DNA from: Aliivibrio sp. EL58
GTDB taxonomy: Bacteria; Pseudomonadota; Gammaproteobacteria; Enterobacterales; Vibrionaceae
Direction: 5' to 3'
NCBI RefSeq assembly: GCF_900312675.1
Contig: NZ_OMPC01000007.1
Coordinates: 104,014-168,013, forward strand
Length of the DNA stretch: 64,000 bases
Every line of letters starts with the position of its first letter. The stretch's first letter is position 1. Position numbers and translations under genes: made by a program. The notes under the pieces were generated by a model that saw nothing but the letters and a program-made list of their open reading frames with translations, was not told where the DNA came from and ran no database searches. Shown here piece by piece: positions 12,201 to 18,880 of the stretch.

Positions 12201-13292
12201 CTAGAAGATAGATACCCATCAGGTTTCCAATACCTTGAAGGTTCGACTGAAATTACTAACAGTGGTCCAGATGGCGAATTTGATACATTTGATGATGTAT
12301 TTACCAACCAAGACCCAAGCATCACCAGCGTTTTAACATTCAATATTGGCGATATGTTGGCGTATGGTTCAAGCGGTTCAACAATTCAAGAGAAAGTTCG
12401 TGTTCGATACTTATTGCGAGTCACGGTAGGTGCCACATTTGGCAGTTATGTGAATACGGCTTATGCCATGACACCGGCAGAAGGAATGACAAGCGGACCA
12501 TTAGAAATTAAATCAAACATGAGTAGCGCAACGGTTGAAATAACCCCTGATAAGCTATTTGATACCGCTTCAATTATCGGGAAAGTGTTTGAAGATCATA
12601 ATGGTGATGGTTACCAAGCAGAAGCCACTGCATTTGATATTACGATCACTGCTGATATTCCGTCATCCGTTTATGTCGTGAATTCAACGACTTTAGAAAT
12701 TCAAGGCCAAGAAGAGGCGCTTACTGAAAAAGAAGTAGCACCAATAAATAAAAGTATTGTTATTGACCATTTATTTGGGCTTTCTAGAAACAGAACCTTA
12801 CCTGAAGGCAATAAAGCGGTACTTCAATTTGCAACCACCACTCGAGATAAGTTTGATTTTACGGTAACGACTGAAGATGGCACTCATATACTGTTCAAAA
12901 AAGATGATTCAGTGATCACAAGCCATACCGATGAGCGTCAAGAGGGCCTAACCGGAGAAAATCTGAACATCACTCGAAATCTCTATAAAGATGGCTCTTA
13001 TTATTTATGGGAAATTATCATAGAGAATATGGGGTTATATGAAGATGGTATTCCTGGCGTTAGGCTACTTACGGTTGAAGGTATTATTATTGAAACGGAT
13101 CAATATGGTCGCTATCACGTGCCAGATCAGTGGGTATTGGATAAAAAAGGCAAACAATTCCTTGTAAAGGTTGATAGTGATTCATTGCCAACAGGCATGA
13201 CCGTTATCAGTGAAAACCCAAAGGTGTTACGTATAACACCGCACGCACTGACAAAATTTAATTTCAGTATTCAAAGCAAAGATGAAAAATAA
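3207..13292 (+). CDS. Giant secreted DUF11-repeat protein, candidate surface adhesin or filament
   Basis: This 3361-residue protein has an N-terminal signal sequence (hydrophobic core about residues 18-35, cleavage near STSVLSA). It is followed by about 21 tandem DUF11-like immunoglobulin-fold repeats of roughly 130-150 residues. Each starts with a Y-x-PG-[DE]-x-[ILV]-x-Y-x-[IV]-x-[VL]-x-N pattern and most end with a VGDI-x-NT-like strand. The last 300 residues differ: they include an SdrD-B-like GKVFEDHNGDGYQ calcium-loop motif and a GIPGVRLLTVEG...TDQYGRYHVPD segment. There is no membrane anchor, no RTX repeats and no sortase signal. It probably leaves by Sec and is held or passed through the outer membrane by its partner. 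It is the first gene of a three-gene operon; the next gene begins 39 bases on with a strong GGAGA site. I chose the ATG at 3207 over an in-frame TTG at 3204; ATG 3225 is also possible. Function is inferred; no homologue was searched. Confidence 0.8.
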   Translation: MSLLISMFISRFSYNLFNKLLVLFTSLFFSTSVLSADLAIEVKVNDPVYQNNEIVAYQITITNSSLNTINDITVSADFLSTMSGSEPAFQSTEISGSATWFSNKGDFSSSGDLMVSNAKLQQGGVLTYTVLARVSDTAITDISIQANVTSSSENIDSNTQIITPAPYEYTLTLSVDKSQYALNDLLTYTLKAENTGSYKVQHLAINQLFSSLAVESIDGNLVSPFSSASITAKKSGADSETGTFVSQGDLAVSDATLDVSGSITYTIKAAVIGTLVGDIVTSADSVTKEGNLSSNQLTTPPIIGELTITNHEFENTTPYLVNGEMKVHLSVENTGGGIVHNYHVQHNIAALLATLGNDLNELNFDQIDVQGNPYNSWVSKVNTIGSNSVSALNNSGELTDTAFDDVVSVYPGETIDYLISATITPVTIGEIKNLTAKALKSDGSLASSVSQITTPINAEKVLQTADPEIKITKSTSQSQYTPGGEVVYDITVENTSSKYFANNLIVVDKLSCIKTEQAGGAGSASAFKSWKLEVTDGSDNQGTDAGKFTASGTGDVVVSPDVAPGKKVIYKLTATVNDTSVGIIIDNDPSCTDDVIEDGTGVEMPDDSLSVTKDVDSYYYSSGQLLTYTIKVTNNGDGFADQVSVVDDLTAIMVTDIYGNSVPAYSYWTVTASAEHIDGTPANSTDTGLSGSIVYPDVLDVKATIEPKTTITYTISARTIATANSTITNEVIVDGKAIADRGSVPRDFNVSINKSVKIDGAATFSGEQTSYSKPATIVTYQLVLKNEKSNGYATNVNIVDPISSVQADILEPDNTQIPVFTTWTIATEKEVIDASGLSSQEEAELLAATDVGIVENNKDLNTTAQIPPNVRIIYTITAQIDRTDDNKIVWGKFNNIATVSTPDNGKSNSDNAWVHPKDPDVLVTKTTPNDVFKVGETVEFNIYVFNKGAGYANDVDVSDDIIGMDVFEPGWTIQASTEGHPKSGSYADIKSTWPDGGNIQSKVDIDPKESSGDYNGMGYVVYKVTGTVKSDYVKDEISNTVEIHDPATGTDHSSTAEIGKGAVTEKFNISILKTSDKVKVVPGEDITYSISLLNNSTTITAKRLTVADLMTQIKSVLANDKDDHFENDVNQSPFDYWQIKLDGEASFGPQNTDDFIYPAIGSSDVLELAPQEVKTFQIKARVKDNYVGTVMSGSLTNLLPNDAYVYRDFGEVTEQSHISHHENEITWNGADTIRQVLVNGSPNQYYSPGDELTYTIKVLSKTGYLNNHKVSEDILGLNVLLMDGTSENPFTNVFSVDVIKDDANGGRGTTDGTLDGTVENNKNINTTIDVAGGDYVLYTVKGIVRDDAVGDIDIGGITIRPNEFHLTFSKEVDEINYKPGEPLTYHLLITNDGKGNAYDIPVLDEISKVQVELVDGNLGPAFMSGWTINPVVTGGSTGGNAQVGTVTDGKDINTRASIPAGATIDYVVTTTVNPKAVGDIINILSVNGDRVSAISKPDAQKFDYSKAILAYYDTDGVTKLSSGLAGYKPGGFVEYQIEIINDNEVHLDNVAITDRIQSVTTDCYYPNTGSVQTCPAFDRWEIITETDRSPISNPGIVKDNENIDTTFDLAAKSATPLGSFVRYKIKAHIVEKAVGEFKNEALIAGRFHVSSDRSVMLPSVIKKTHKAYSDSSFSAVKTTYNHQVDDQKVYYHLRLENNGDGTEYGKSLVEKFSELKVRLAQTALGQGDNEKGIVYQPNGWSVTATTSGESMTSIGSYVGGVNADIDLAYVSIAPNGWIDFVMESQIRDDSLDAIQIKPLYNGSGFSKSHINSDPSGLEVTKKIISIAGNSYSSGDTYKPGDSVEYQFVVKNIQPVWRDNTIIQDLLSELKVEVIGGAIEPALINTNITDVVTTGLDADIDTKPLDYDPKDDLDIKASDGLDIAPMEEITFTITGDIREDAVGVVDANTAIGGNNTVTTDPIPPVAPLLVFEKTVINTTSDSNTCSFPSTTGSGCQYNPSGQVTYEVMVRNDGEGTANDIVIKDLVSALKTSDGIDAFTSSNVHLIEQPDPSRFSISGQYDGSSDLNATFDLMSGDSLKFEISGAVSNNATGSIVNTAQIDGVNSNDVTLAAGTAKIVAMKASDISTYSPGQPIKYTIRVLNKSDTNTEVTVVDSISTFMVETADGSMQPALGSWSITSRVISDGDHDSSPSYTDISSLPTSGDINSVIKMAARNTDSTMTEVEIVIDGVIRKDAIGQFTNTVTVNGAKYQVDVGYIVPEKGELSVTKTASKIPATYVPGETIGFDVQVENTGGGYVTNANISDLSKSIKTDFAGQAREGRAFEQWDITDVSVIGAEPSLSQMVAGSEVTGTDGYEVNYNIAPSHIINLHLEGKVNDDAMGDITNIVNVTDVENKIKRAEATYTPEKASLTVTKVVDKPIYEAGDTLTYTIKVTNTTAAWAKDVQISDFVSTIESPTIDGNTLTAFDPASISISGSSLTGHTVIPTITSGDINGMIEIAPNDELEINISGKLLPMIHGEVKNTVTVELDGVTQTAEAISLPIIPVVTLLKEAPVETYVPGETSDFVITVTNGTNGFADDIKLDDIISALTVETIDGIQEQAFSHWVLDVEANDSDTVITRTSSTINEDIQVNIDLAPLDTVTFTVSGEVNVKATGVIKNTATMEFNGITVTDDAELKPAAQNVSFIKTVKDGSQEAKYIAGEEAEFHITLVNNAASFAQNIQIIDIISDLQVTTILGATEDAFSSWDINYDIQNDKYSTTTIDPLPLGKDIDVTVDLAPNATIDFIVKGIVNSNALGDISNTASMDDGVTTIDSTAVLKPEEVVLMVKKIADKAEYTNDDDEITFTLGVTNRGSADVSGVRLVDEISALQGANGNPLFTEWTAKVIEFPGSAVIETQDSIDLNSTQTLKAYEGNAFEIIVVGKIGKGLDDDITNTFTVTTPSGITAEDSVTIHVKKFADNEGELQVTKRALKDSAQVGDVIEYEVIIENHNEAEFKGVKLEDRYPSGFQYLEGSTEITNSGPDGEFDTFDDVFTNQDPSITSVLTFNIGDMLAYGSSGSTIQEKVRVRYLLRVTVGATFGSYVNTAYAMTPAEGMTSGPLEIKSNMSSATVEITPDKLFDTASIIGKVFEDHNGDGYQAEATAFDITITADIPSSVYVVNSTTLEIQGQEEALTEKEVAPINKSIVIDHLFGLSRNRTLPEGNKAVLQFATTTRDKFDFTVTTEDGTHILFKKDDSVITSHTDERQEGLTGENLNITRNLYKDGSYYLWEIIIENMGLYEDGIPGVRLLTVEGIIIETDQYGRYHVPDQWVLDKKGKQFLVKVDSDSLPTGMTVISENPKVLRITPHALTKFNFSIQSKDEK
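3327..12540 (+). repeat. About 21 tandem DUF11-like protein repeats
   Basis: Repeat starts recognised by eye in the translation include YTPGGEVVYDITVEN, YSSGQLLTYTIKVTN, YSPGDELTYTIKVL, YKPGEPLTYHLLITN, YSPGQPIKYTIRVLN, YVPGETIGFDVQVEN and YEAGDTLTYTIKVTN. Copies are diverged in DNA sequence, so recent expansion by slippage is not evident. The exact count depends on how the weakest copies (near residues 790, 1690 and 2840) are treated. Confidence 0.75.
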
Positions 13293-13331
13293 CTCAATAT
13301 AAAAATAAGAATAGAAGTTATTAGGAGATAT

Positions 13332-16300
13332 ATGAACGTATTTAAAAAGAGTCAGTTAACGGTGTGCGTGTTATCCGCATTACCTATAATGGTGCTCGCA
13401 AAAAATACCGACAATTTACAGCAGTTGGATTCAGACAGTATGGGTATTTCAGTAGATGCCCATGAACAAACAGACAGCTCTCGCATCTATTTAGAGGAAG
13501 GGGCTATTTGGGCAAGTCGTGATATCACTAAATTTGATCCAGTATTGGATTTAAGCGTTAACGATGAAGTTGAAATTTCGGATGGCAGTTTAGTTAATTC
13601 AGTGAATTTTTCAGTTAACACAAACTACAGTTATTACATAAAAACGTGGCAGCTAGAAGTATATCGAGGCGCTGATCGCCATTTGTCAGAGCCTTTAGTG
13701 ATAAAAAAAGGTGATACTTTAGCCAATAGCACCGATATTGAATGGGATGGTTCTACGGATGTGGATTATCAATTTAAGCTTGGCGAGCAATTATTGTTTA
13801 GACTTAAAGTGTGGGATAAAGATGGCAATATGGATGTTACCACTATTGGTGTGGTTGATTTAGTTCGTCCAGATAAAGATTTGTCGATAGATAAGAATGA
13901 AAATGATGAAGATAATGGTCGTCATTTTGGGAAGTCGACCCTAATGCGTCATAACATTCCAACCTCATCAGGATTGGCTAAATTTATTGGTACAGGACTA
14001 GATGGTGTTGATAAAGTTATTATTGGAGAAGATGAGTTTGATGTTACAGAAGGAAAACTTTACGCCGAAATATTCTTACCAACTGACGCTTATCGATTTC
14101 CTACGACGGTCGTATTTGACTCTGGTGAAGAGCGTCGTTTTTCATTGTACGCACGAATTCCTGACACCTACTATGCGCAAGCAGGTCTAGCTGATTTTTA
14201 TGTCGGTGCAAATCGTGTTGGTGGTAGTGCTGGAGCACTAGAGGTTAATGACCAGTATGCTAAAGATATCTATAACCAAGGGCGTCTCGCCTATTTCGGG
14301 CAAGGTAAATTTGGAGATAAACTGCGCGTTGTTGCCCATGTCGATACTAAAGAAAGTGCCGTAAAAGACATGTTTAAAAATCCATTTGCAGCCAATGACA
14401 GTTCAACTGTTTTTGATATTGTCGATGGAGATGATGAGATGATGTATGGCAACTATGGCGATGGTGCGAATATCCAAAAAGTTGTCAATACCAAAGGTAA
14501 AGTGTATTTGGATGTTCAATATGATAAATCTCAATACCTATGGGGTAACTTTAATACAGGAATAACAGGAACAGATAACGGTGATTACAATCGAAGCCTT
14601 TATGGTTTTAGAGGGGATTATCGAACAAGAGAAACCACTATATATGGTGAAGACCGCTTAAATATTGTTGGTTTTGCATCACAAGCTGATTCTTTGTACT
14701 CACATGATGAATTTTTAGGTACTGGTGGTTCACTGTATTTCCTACAGCATGGTGAAGTACTTCCAGGCAGTGATAAAGTCATGATAAAAGTCATGAATAA
14801 AGACAGTGGTATTGTCGAGAAGGAACTTCCATTACAACCTGGTCGAGATTATGAAATTGATGAGTATCAAGGCCGAATTATTTTAACTCGTCCTTTATCT
14901 GATATTGTTTCAGACAGTTTTGGTTCGGTCATTGATGACTCTCCACGTGGTGGTTATGAGAATTACCTTTCAGTTGACTATGAATATGTTCCTCGCGGAA
15001 AAGATGCTCAAGATGCAATGGCTTATGGTGGCCGAGTTAAAGGTTGGGCGAACGATTATATTGGTATTGGTGCTACTTATATTACGGAAGAGAAAGACAG
15101 CCAAGATTACGAATTGTATTCAACAGACCTAACGCTTCGAGCAACAGAAGGTACCTATTTAAAAACGGAATTTGGTCATACGACAGGAACACAGGCAGAC
15201 AGTAACTTTGTCTCTTTTGATGGCGGTTTGACTTTCACACCAATTTCATCAGGTAATACGGATGATCGTGAAGGTAATAATATACAAGTTCTTGGTGTAG
15301 CAAGTTTATATGACTTAGCGCCAGAATTATTTGGGGCAGTAGGTAATGACGTTAAAGCCTGGTACAAATCTAAAGATGCTGGTTACTCTTATGCAAGTCA
15401 AAGCGATGATTTAGAGCAAGAGTCTTACGGTACTGAAGTTCGCTTACAAGTGAGCGACCGTGTTCAAATATCTACACGTTTTACCTCGATGGAAGAGAAA
15501 GAGCTAGATGGCACCTTAGAAACAGACACAGAGCAAATTGAAGCTGAAGCGCAATTTTTGGTTACTGAACATATAAAACTGTCAGTGGCAGGTAAGCATA
15601 TTCAAGAGCTGAATCAGCAAAAAGAATCAGGGACAGGATCACTGGCTGGAGCCAAAGCAGAATATTTGTGGGACAGCGAAAATAGCGTCTACATTAAGGG
15701 GCAAACTACTGTCGATGCGACGGATTCTTATGATGATAATGACAGCATCACTCTTGGTGCAGAAACCCGTGTTTTAGACGATTTAACGCTAGGTGGCGCG
15801 TATACCACGGGCAGTCGAGGTGATGCTGCAGAAGCAACGGTAAATTATGATGTAACTCAAGATTACTCGACTTATGTCACCTATATTGATGATAATTATC
15901 AAGACCAGAATAACGTTATTTTAGGTCAGAGAGCAGCATTAACACAAACCGTCGATTTCTATCAAGAAAACCAATTTGTTAATGAGAATAATGGCAAAGG
16001 GCGCATTGATTCGTTTGGCTTTGATAATGAATTTACCGATGATATAGATATTGGTATTGCTTATCAACAAGGCGAAATTGAATACAATAATGATCCAGAT
16101 AATAGCATTACTGGCATTGTTTATCGTAAGGCAGTGAGCTTTAATGTTAGTTTCGATCTCGATGATGTCTTATTGAAAAATAAGATCGAATACCGCGTAG
16201 ATGAAACTGAAGAAACGAATGAAAAAATAGAGCAGTGGGTAACAACCAATAGTTACACTCACCACTTAACGGAAGAATACACTGTATTTGGTAAGTTTAA

Positions 16301-16859
16301 TTATTCTCGCTCTGAAAATGAAACAAACAATGAAATGTTAGCGCGATTTATTGAATCAAGCATCGGCTTAGCCTACCGTCCTATTTATAACGACAAACTT
16401 AATCTGTTAGCACGCTATACCTACTTAGTTGATTTTGATAATTTAAATCGAGACGTAGAATATTCTGATGAAGAAAGCCACATCATCGAAACAGAAGCAA
16501 TTTATTCGTGGGATGCGCATTGGGACTTTGGTGCTAAATACGCTTATAAAGATAAATACGAACGTTTTGACCGAGCTTCTGGTGCTACTGTTGATGTCAA
16601 CAGCCAAATTTATCTGACGGGTCTTAGCGCTTCTTATCGTATTATGAAAAATTGGGATGTCACTGGGCAATATCATTGGAAGGTTGATACACAATATGAC
16701 GAAATGGAAGACGGCGCATTAATTTCATTTAATAAACACCTAACAGATAACTTTAAAATGGGTATTGGTTATAACTTCTCTCGTTTTGATGACAATTTAA
16801 CGAATGATGATGATTATGATGCAAGAGGGGTCTTTATTAACCTCATTGGCAAAATTTAA
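13332..16859 (+). CDS. Large outer-membrane beta-barrel protein, partner of the giant repeat protein
   Basis: This 1175-residue protein has a signal peptide (MNVFKKSQLTVCVLSALPIMVLA). An N-terminal region of about 300 residues looks like mixed beta domains. After it come many alternating aromatic/polar strands (for example SRSLYGFRGDYRTRETTIYGE-type segments) through to the C-terminus, typical of a large outer-membrane barrel. Near residues 495-515 it has LPLQPGRDYEIDEYQGRIIL, a turn-and-strand pattern seen in large surface-export barrels such as SprA. That resemblance is suggestive only. No TonB box or plug was seen. The start is fixed by GGAGATAT just before the ATG. The OmpA-type lipoprotein gene follows 11 bases later, so the three genes are almost certainly co-transcribed. 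I infer a role in anchoring or exporting the upstream protein. Confidence 0.65.
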   Translation: MNVFKKSQLTVCVLSALPIMVLAKNTDNLQQLDSDSMGISVDAHEQTDSSRIYLEEGAIWASRDITKFDPVLDLSVNDEVEISDGSLVNSVNFSVNTNYSYYIKTWQLEVYRGADRHLSEPLVIKKGDTLANSTDIEWDGSTDVDYQFKLGEQLLFRLKVWDKDGNMDVTTIGVVDLVRPDKDLSIDKNENDEDNGRHFGKSTLMRHNIPTSSGLAKFIGTGLDGVDKVIIGEDEFDVTEGKLYAEIFLPTDAYRFPTTVVFDSGEERRFSLYARIPDTYYAQAGLADFYVGANRVGGSAGALEVNDQYAKDIYNQGRLAYFGQGKFGDKLRVVAHVDTKESAVKDMFKNPFAANDSSTVFDIVDGDDEMMYGNYGDGANIQKVVNTKGKVYLDVQYDKSQYLWGNFNTGITGTDNGDYNRSLYGFRGDYRTRETTIYGEDRLNIVGFASQADSLYSHDEFLGTGGSLYFLQHGEVLPGSDKVMIKVMNKDSGIVEKELPLQPGRDYEIDEYQGRIILTRPLSDIVSDSFGSVIDDSPRGGYENYLSVDYEYVPRGKDAQDAMAYGGRVKGWANDYIGIGATYITEEKDSQDYELYSTDLTLRATEGTYLKTEFGHTTGTQADSNFVSFDGGLTFTPISSGNTDDREGNNIQVLGVASLYDLAPELFGAVGNDVKAWYKSKDAGYSYASQSDDLEQESYGTEVRLQVSDRVQISTRFTSMEEKELDGTLETDTEQIEAEAQFLVTEHIKLSVAGKHIQELNQQKESGTGSLAGAKAEYLWDSENSVYIKGQTTVDATDSYDDNDSITLGAETRVLDDLTLGGAYTTGSRGDAAEATVNYDVTQDYSTYVTYIDDNYQDQNNVILGQRAALTQTVDFYQENQFVNENNGKGRIDSFGFDNEFTDDIDIGIAYQQGEIEYNNDPDNSITGIVYRKAVSFNVSFDLDDVLLKNKIEYRVDETEETNEKIEQWVTTNSYTHHLTEEYTVFGKFNYSRSENETNNEMLARFIESSIGLAYRPIYNDKLNLLARYTYLVDFDNLNRDVEYSDEESHIIETEAIYSWDAHWDFGAKYAYKDKYERFDRASGATVDVNSQIYLTGLSASYRIMKNWDVTGQYHWKVDTQYDEMEDGALISFNKHLTDNFKMGIGYNFSRFDDNLTNDDDYDARGVFINLIGKI

Positions 16860-16870
16860 AGGAAGAGAAG

Positions 16871-17791
16871 ATGAATAGAAAAAAACAATTACTGGTTGGG
16901 TTAAGTCTTCTTTCTTTATTTGGGTGCAGCACAGACACCTATGTTAGCCAAGAGAATATTGATAAATACGATGAACGAGTTCAAAAGTTTTTAATCGCAG
17001 AGTGTTTAGTTCCTCAACGAGAAATTCAAATTGGGGTGGCAGAGCATTTTGAATTTGATCAATCAGAAGTCATGGAAGCTGATTTTCCGTCACTGAATCA
17101 GTTTGTTCGTGATATAGAAAAGCTAAAAGGGCGAGTTGCTATTGTTGGTCATACGGATTACCAAGGATCAGTAAAATACAATGAGCAGTTATCACTTAGA
17201 CGAGCAGAATCTATAAAAGCGTATTTACTACAAAATCTTAATGCTGACAATTATGAGTGGGAAATAAAATACTACGGTGAGAAAAAACCATTAGTTGAGG
17301 GCAAAACGCTAGAAGCAAACGCCGCTAACCGTCGTGCTTTCTTAGTGTTTGAGCAAACTGTCGAAAAAGAGACAAACCCTGCTTGTTTACCACCAGAGCC
17401 AAAGCGTAAAGTTTATGTCACGATGGCATCTCACTTTGATTTTGATAAATCGATATTAAAAGAAAAAGATAAGATTGAGTTAGACAAGTTAGGGTTAAAG
17501 CTAGAAGGGTTAACTGGACGAATTTTGATTGCGGGGCATACAGATTATCAAGGTTCTGTAAGTTATAACGAGAAACTAGCTAGAGAACGTTCAATTGCGG
17601 TTCAAGAGTACTTAAAAACGAGAGTAGATCCAACGCAGTTTGTATGGGAAGTAAAATCGTTTGGTGAAAATGACCCGATTATTGAAGAGCACTCTTTGAA
17701 AGCCAATGCCGAAAACCGTCGTGCATTTGTTGTTTTTAAAGAAGGCCCATTACCTGAAGAGAAGATTGAATCGTTGACAGAGAAAGAGTGA
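16871..17791 (+). CDS. Lipoprotein with two OmpA-like peptidoglycan-binding domains
   Basis: A signal peptide ends in the lipobox LFGC (Cys at about residue 19), so the mature protein should be lipid-anchored. Two OmpA C-terminal domains lie in tandem. The first spans about 55-165, with HFEFDQSEV, GHTDYQGSVKYNEQLSLRRA and NRRAFLVF. The second spans about 185-295, with HFDFDKSIL, GHTDYQGSVSYNEKLARERS and NRRAFVVF. Such domains bind diaminopimelate-type peptidoglycan. Tandem OmpA domains in one 306-residue lipoprotein are unusual and look like an internal duplication. The gene begins 11 bases after the barrel gene behind AAAGGAAGAG, so it probably ties that assembly to the cell wall. Confidence 0.85.
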   Translation: MNRKKQLLVGLSLLSLFGCSTDTYVSQENIDKYDERVQKFLIAECLVPQREIQIGVAEHFEFDQSEVMEADFPSLNQFVRDIEKLKGRVAIVGHTDYQGSVKYNEQLSLRRAESIKAYLLQNLNADNYEWEIKYYGEKKPLVEGKTLEANAANRRAFLVFEQTVEKETNPACLPPEPKRKVYVTMASHFDFDKSILKEKDKIELDKLGLKLEGLTGRILIAGHTDYQGSVSYNEKLARERSIAVQEYLKTRVDPTQFVWEVKSFGENDPIIEEHSLKANAENRRAFVVFKEGPLPEEKIESLTEKE

Positions 17792-17847
17792 TTTTTTATT
17801 AAAGGCTTTTCTAAGTAGCACTTACCTTAGAAATAAAATAATTAGGG

Positions 17848-17878
17848 AAGGGCATTCATTTATACAATGGACGCCCTT
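17848..17878. terminator. Probable terminator between convergent units
   Basis: Inverted repeat AAGGGC...GCCCTT continues inward with one mismatch to a stem of about 13 bp. A T-rich tract follows on the minus strand, so it fits best as the end of the minus-strand DUF2797 gene. Confidence 0.5.
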
Positions 17879-17884
17879 ATTAAG

Positions 17885-18712
17885 TTACGCGGTCACGGTT
17901 ACTTCATAAGACCCGAATTTACGAATATTAATCACACCCGTATCAAACAGTAAATATTGACCTTTTATGCCATTTAATACGCCAGTAACTTCAGGATTTT
18001 TATCAAAGTTATGGCTGATAATTTTGGTTGGAAATTCATTGACTGGGAATGTGATATCAAGAATATTCTCATCTAATAGTTCAACAGAATCTTCACCGTG
18101 TTCAACTTGAATTTTAGCGATGGTTTCTTCAACTTGTGGTAATAACTCTAATGCCGCTTCTTTTAAGGCTAGAGGCTCATTATTGCCTTTTAGCAGAGTG
18201 CGCCAATTGGTTTTGTCAGCGATTAATTTTGCTAATTCAATTTCAACTAATCCTGAAATTAAACGGTTCTTAACTTTAGCTATCGGTAACCCTTGTGTTG
18301 CACCTTGGTCAATCCAGCGCGTCGGGATTTGAGTATGGCGAGTAATACCCACTTTTATGCTCGACGTATTTGAAAGATAAACATAGTGGTCCACAAAACA
18401 GTTATCTTCACCCCATTGTGGCTCACGACAAGTCCCTTCTGCAAAATGACAAGTTTCAGGCTTCATGATGCACATGTCACAGCTTGCCAGTTTTTTCATA
18501 CAAACAAAACAGTGGCCTTGAGAGTAACTTTTCTTTGTTTTTTTACCGCAAGAACAACAGAAAATATTGCCCGTATGCGTTAGTGTTAGTGTTTTACCAA
18601 TGAGTGCGTTGAGTTCGACTTCTTCTTCACCAACAGGTAGGCGATATTGAACCGCACCGTCAAGCAGTGATGCGCGCATTTTTGCTAATGTTCCAGTAAT
18701 TTGAATGCTCAT
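17885..18712 (-). CDS. DUF2797 family protein, cysteine-rich
   Basis: A 275-residue protein whose central part has a dense set of cysteines: CCSCG near residue 52, CFVC near 69, CDMC near 79, and further Cys at about 88 and 95. These are a probable zinc or metal cluster. After them comes the VYLSNTSSIKVGITR...RWIDQGA segment that typifies DUF2797 proteins and resembles the start of a GIY-YIG nuclease fold. No function is established for the family to my knowledge. It is a single-gene unit, divergent from the DEAD-box helicase gene. The start ATG matches the family N-terminus. Confidence 0.8.
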   Translation of the reverse strand: MSIQITGTLAKMRASLLDGAVQYRLPVGEEEVELNALIGKTLTLTHTGNIFCCSCGKKTKKSYSQGHCFVCMKKLASCDMCIMKPETCHFAEGTCREPQWGEDNCFVDHYVYLSNTSSIKVGITRHTQIPTRWIDQGATQGLPIAKVKNRLISGLVEIELAKLIADKTNWRTLLKGNNEPLALKEAALELLPQVEETIAKIQVEHGEDSVELLDENILDITFPVNEFPTKIISHNFDKNPEVTGVLNGIKGQYLLFDTGVINIRKFGSYEVTVTA

Positions 18713-18808
18713 AGACTTTTCTACTTTTCTTATAATTTAAGTTAGTTTTTTTATGCGTTAAGACTTTCTATCTGTTTGTGCATATTGTAGCAAGATAAAC
18801 GACACTTA

Positions 18809-18817
18809 TGCTATACT
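18809..18817 (+). promoter_or_regulatory. Extended -10 promoter for the helicase gene
   Basis: TGCTATACT is an extended -10 element (TGn plus TATACT) about 64 bases before the TTG start. TAGCAA at 18789-18794 is a weak -35 at 17-base spacing. Confidence 0.5.
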
Positions 18818-18880
18818 CCGCCGCATTAGACCAGAATGACTGGTTACCCATCAACAATACTCGAAATTGGAGTGCAGCTT

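Noticed and set aside
18836..18880. Longer N-terminus of the DEAD-box helicase from the ATG at 18836
   Set aside because: The extra 15 residues have no family support and no ribosome-binding site, whereas the TTG at 18881 has GGAG at ideal spacing.
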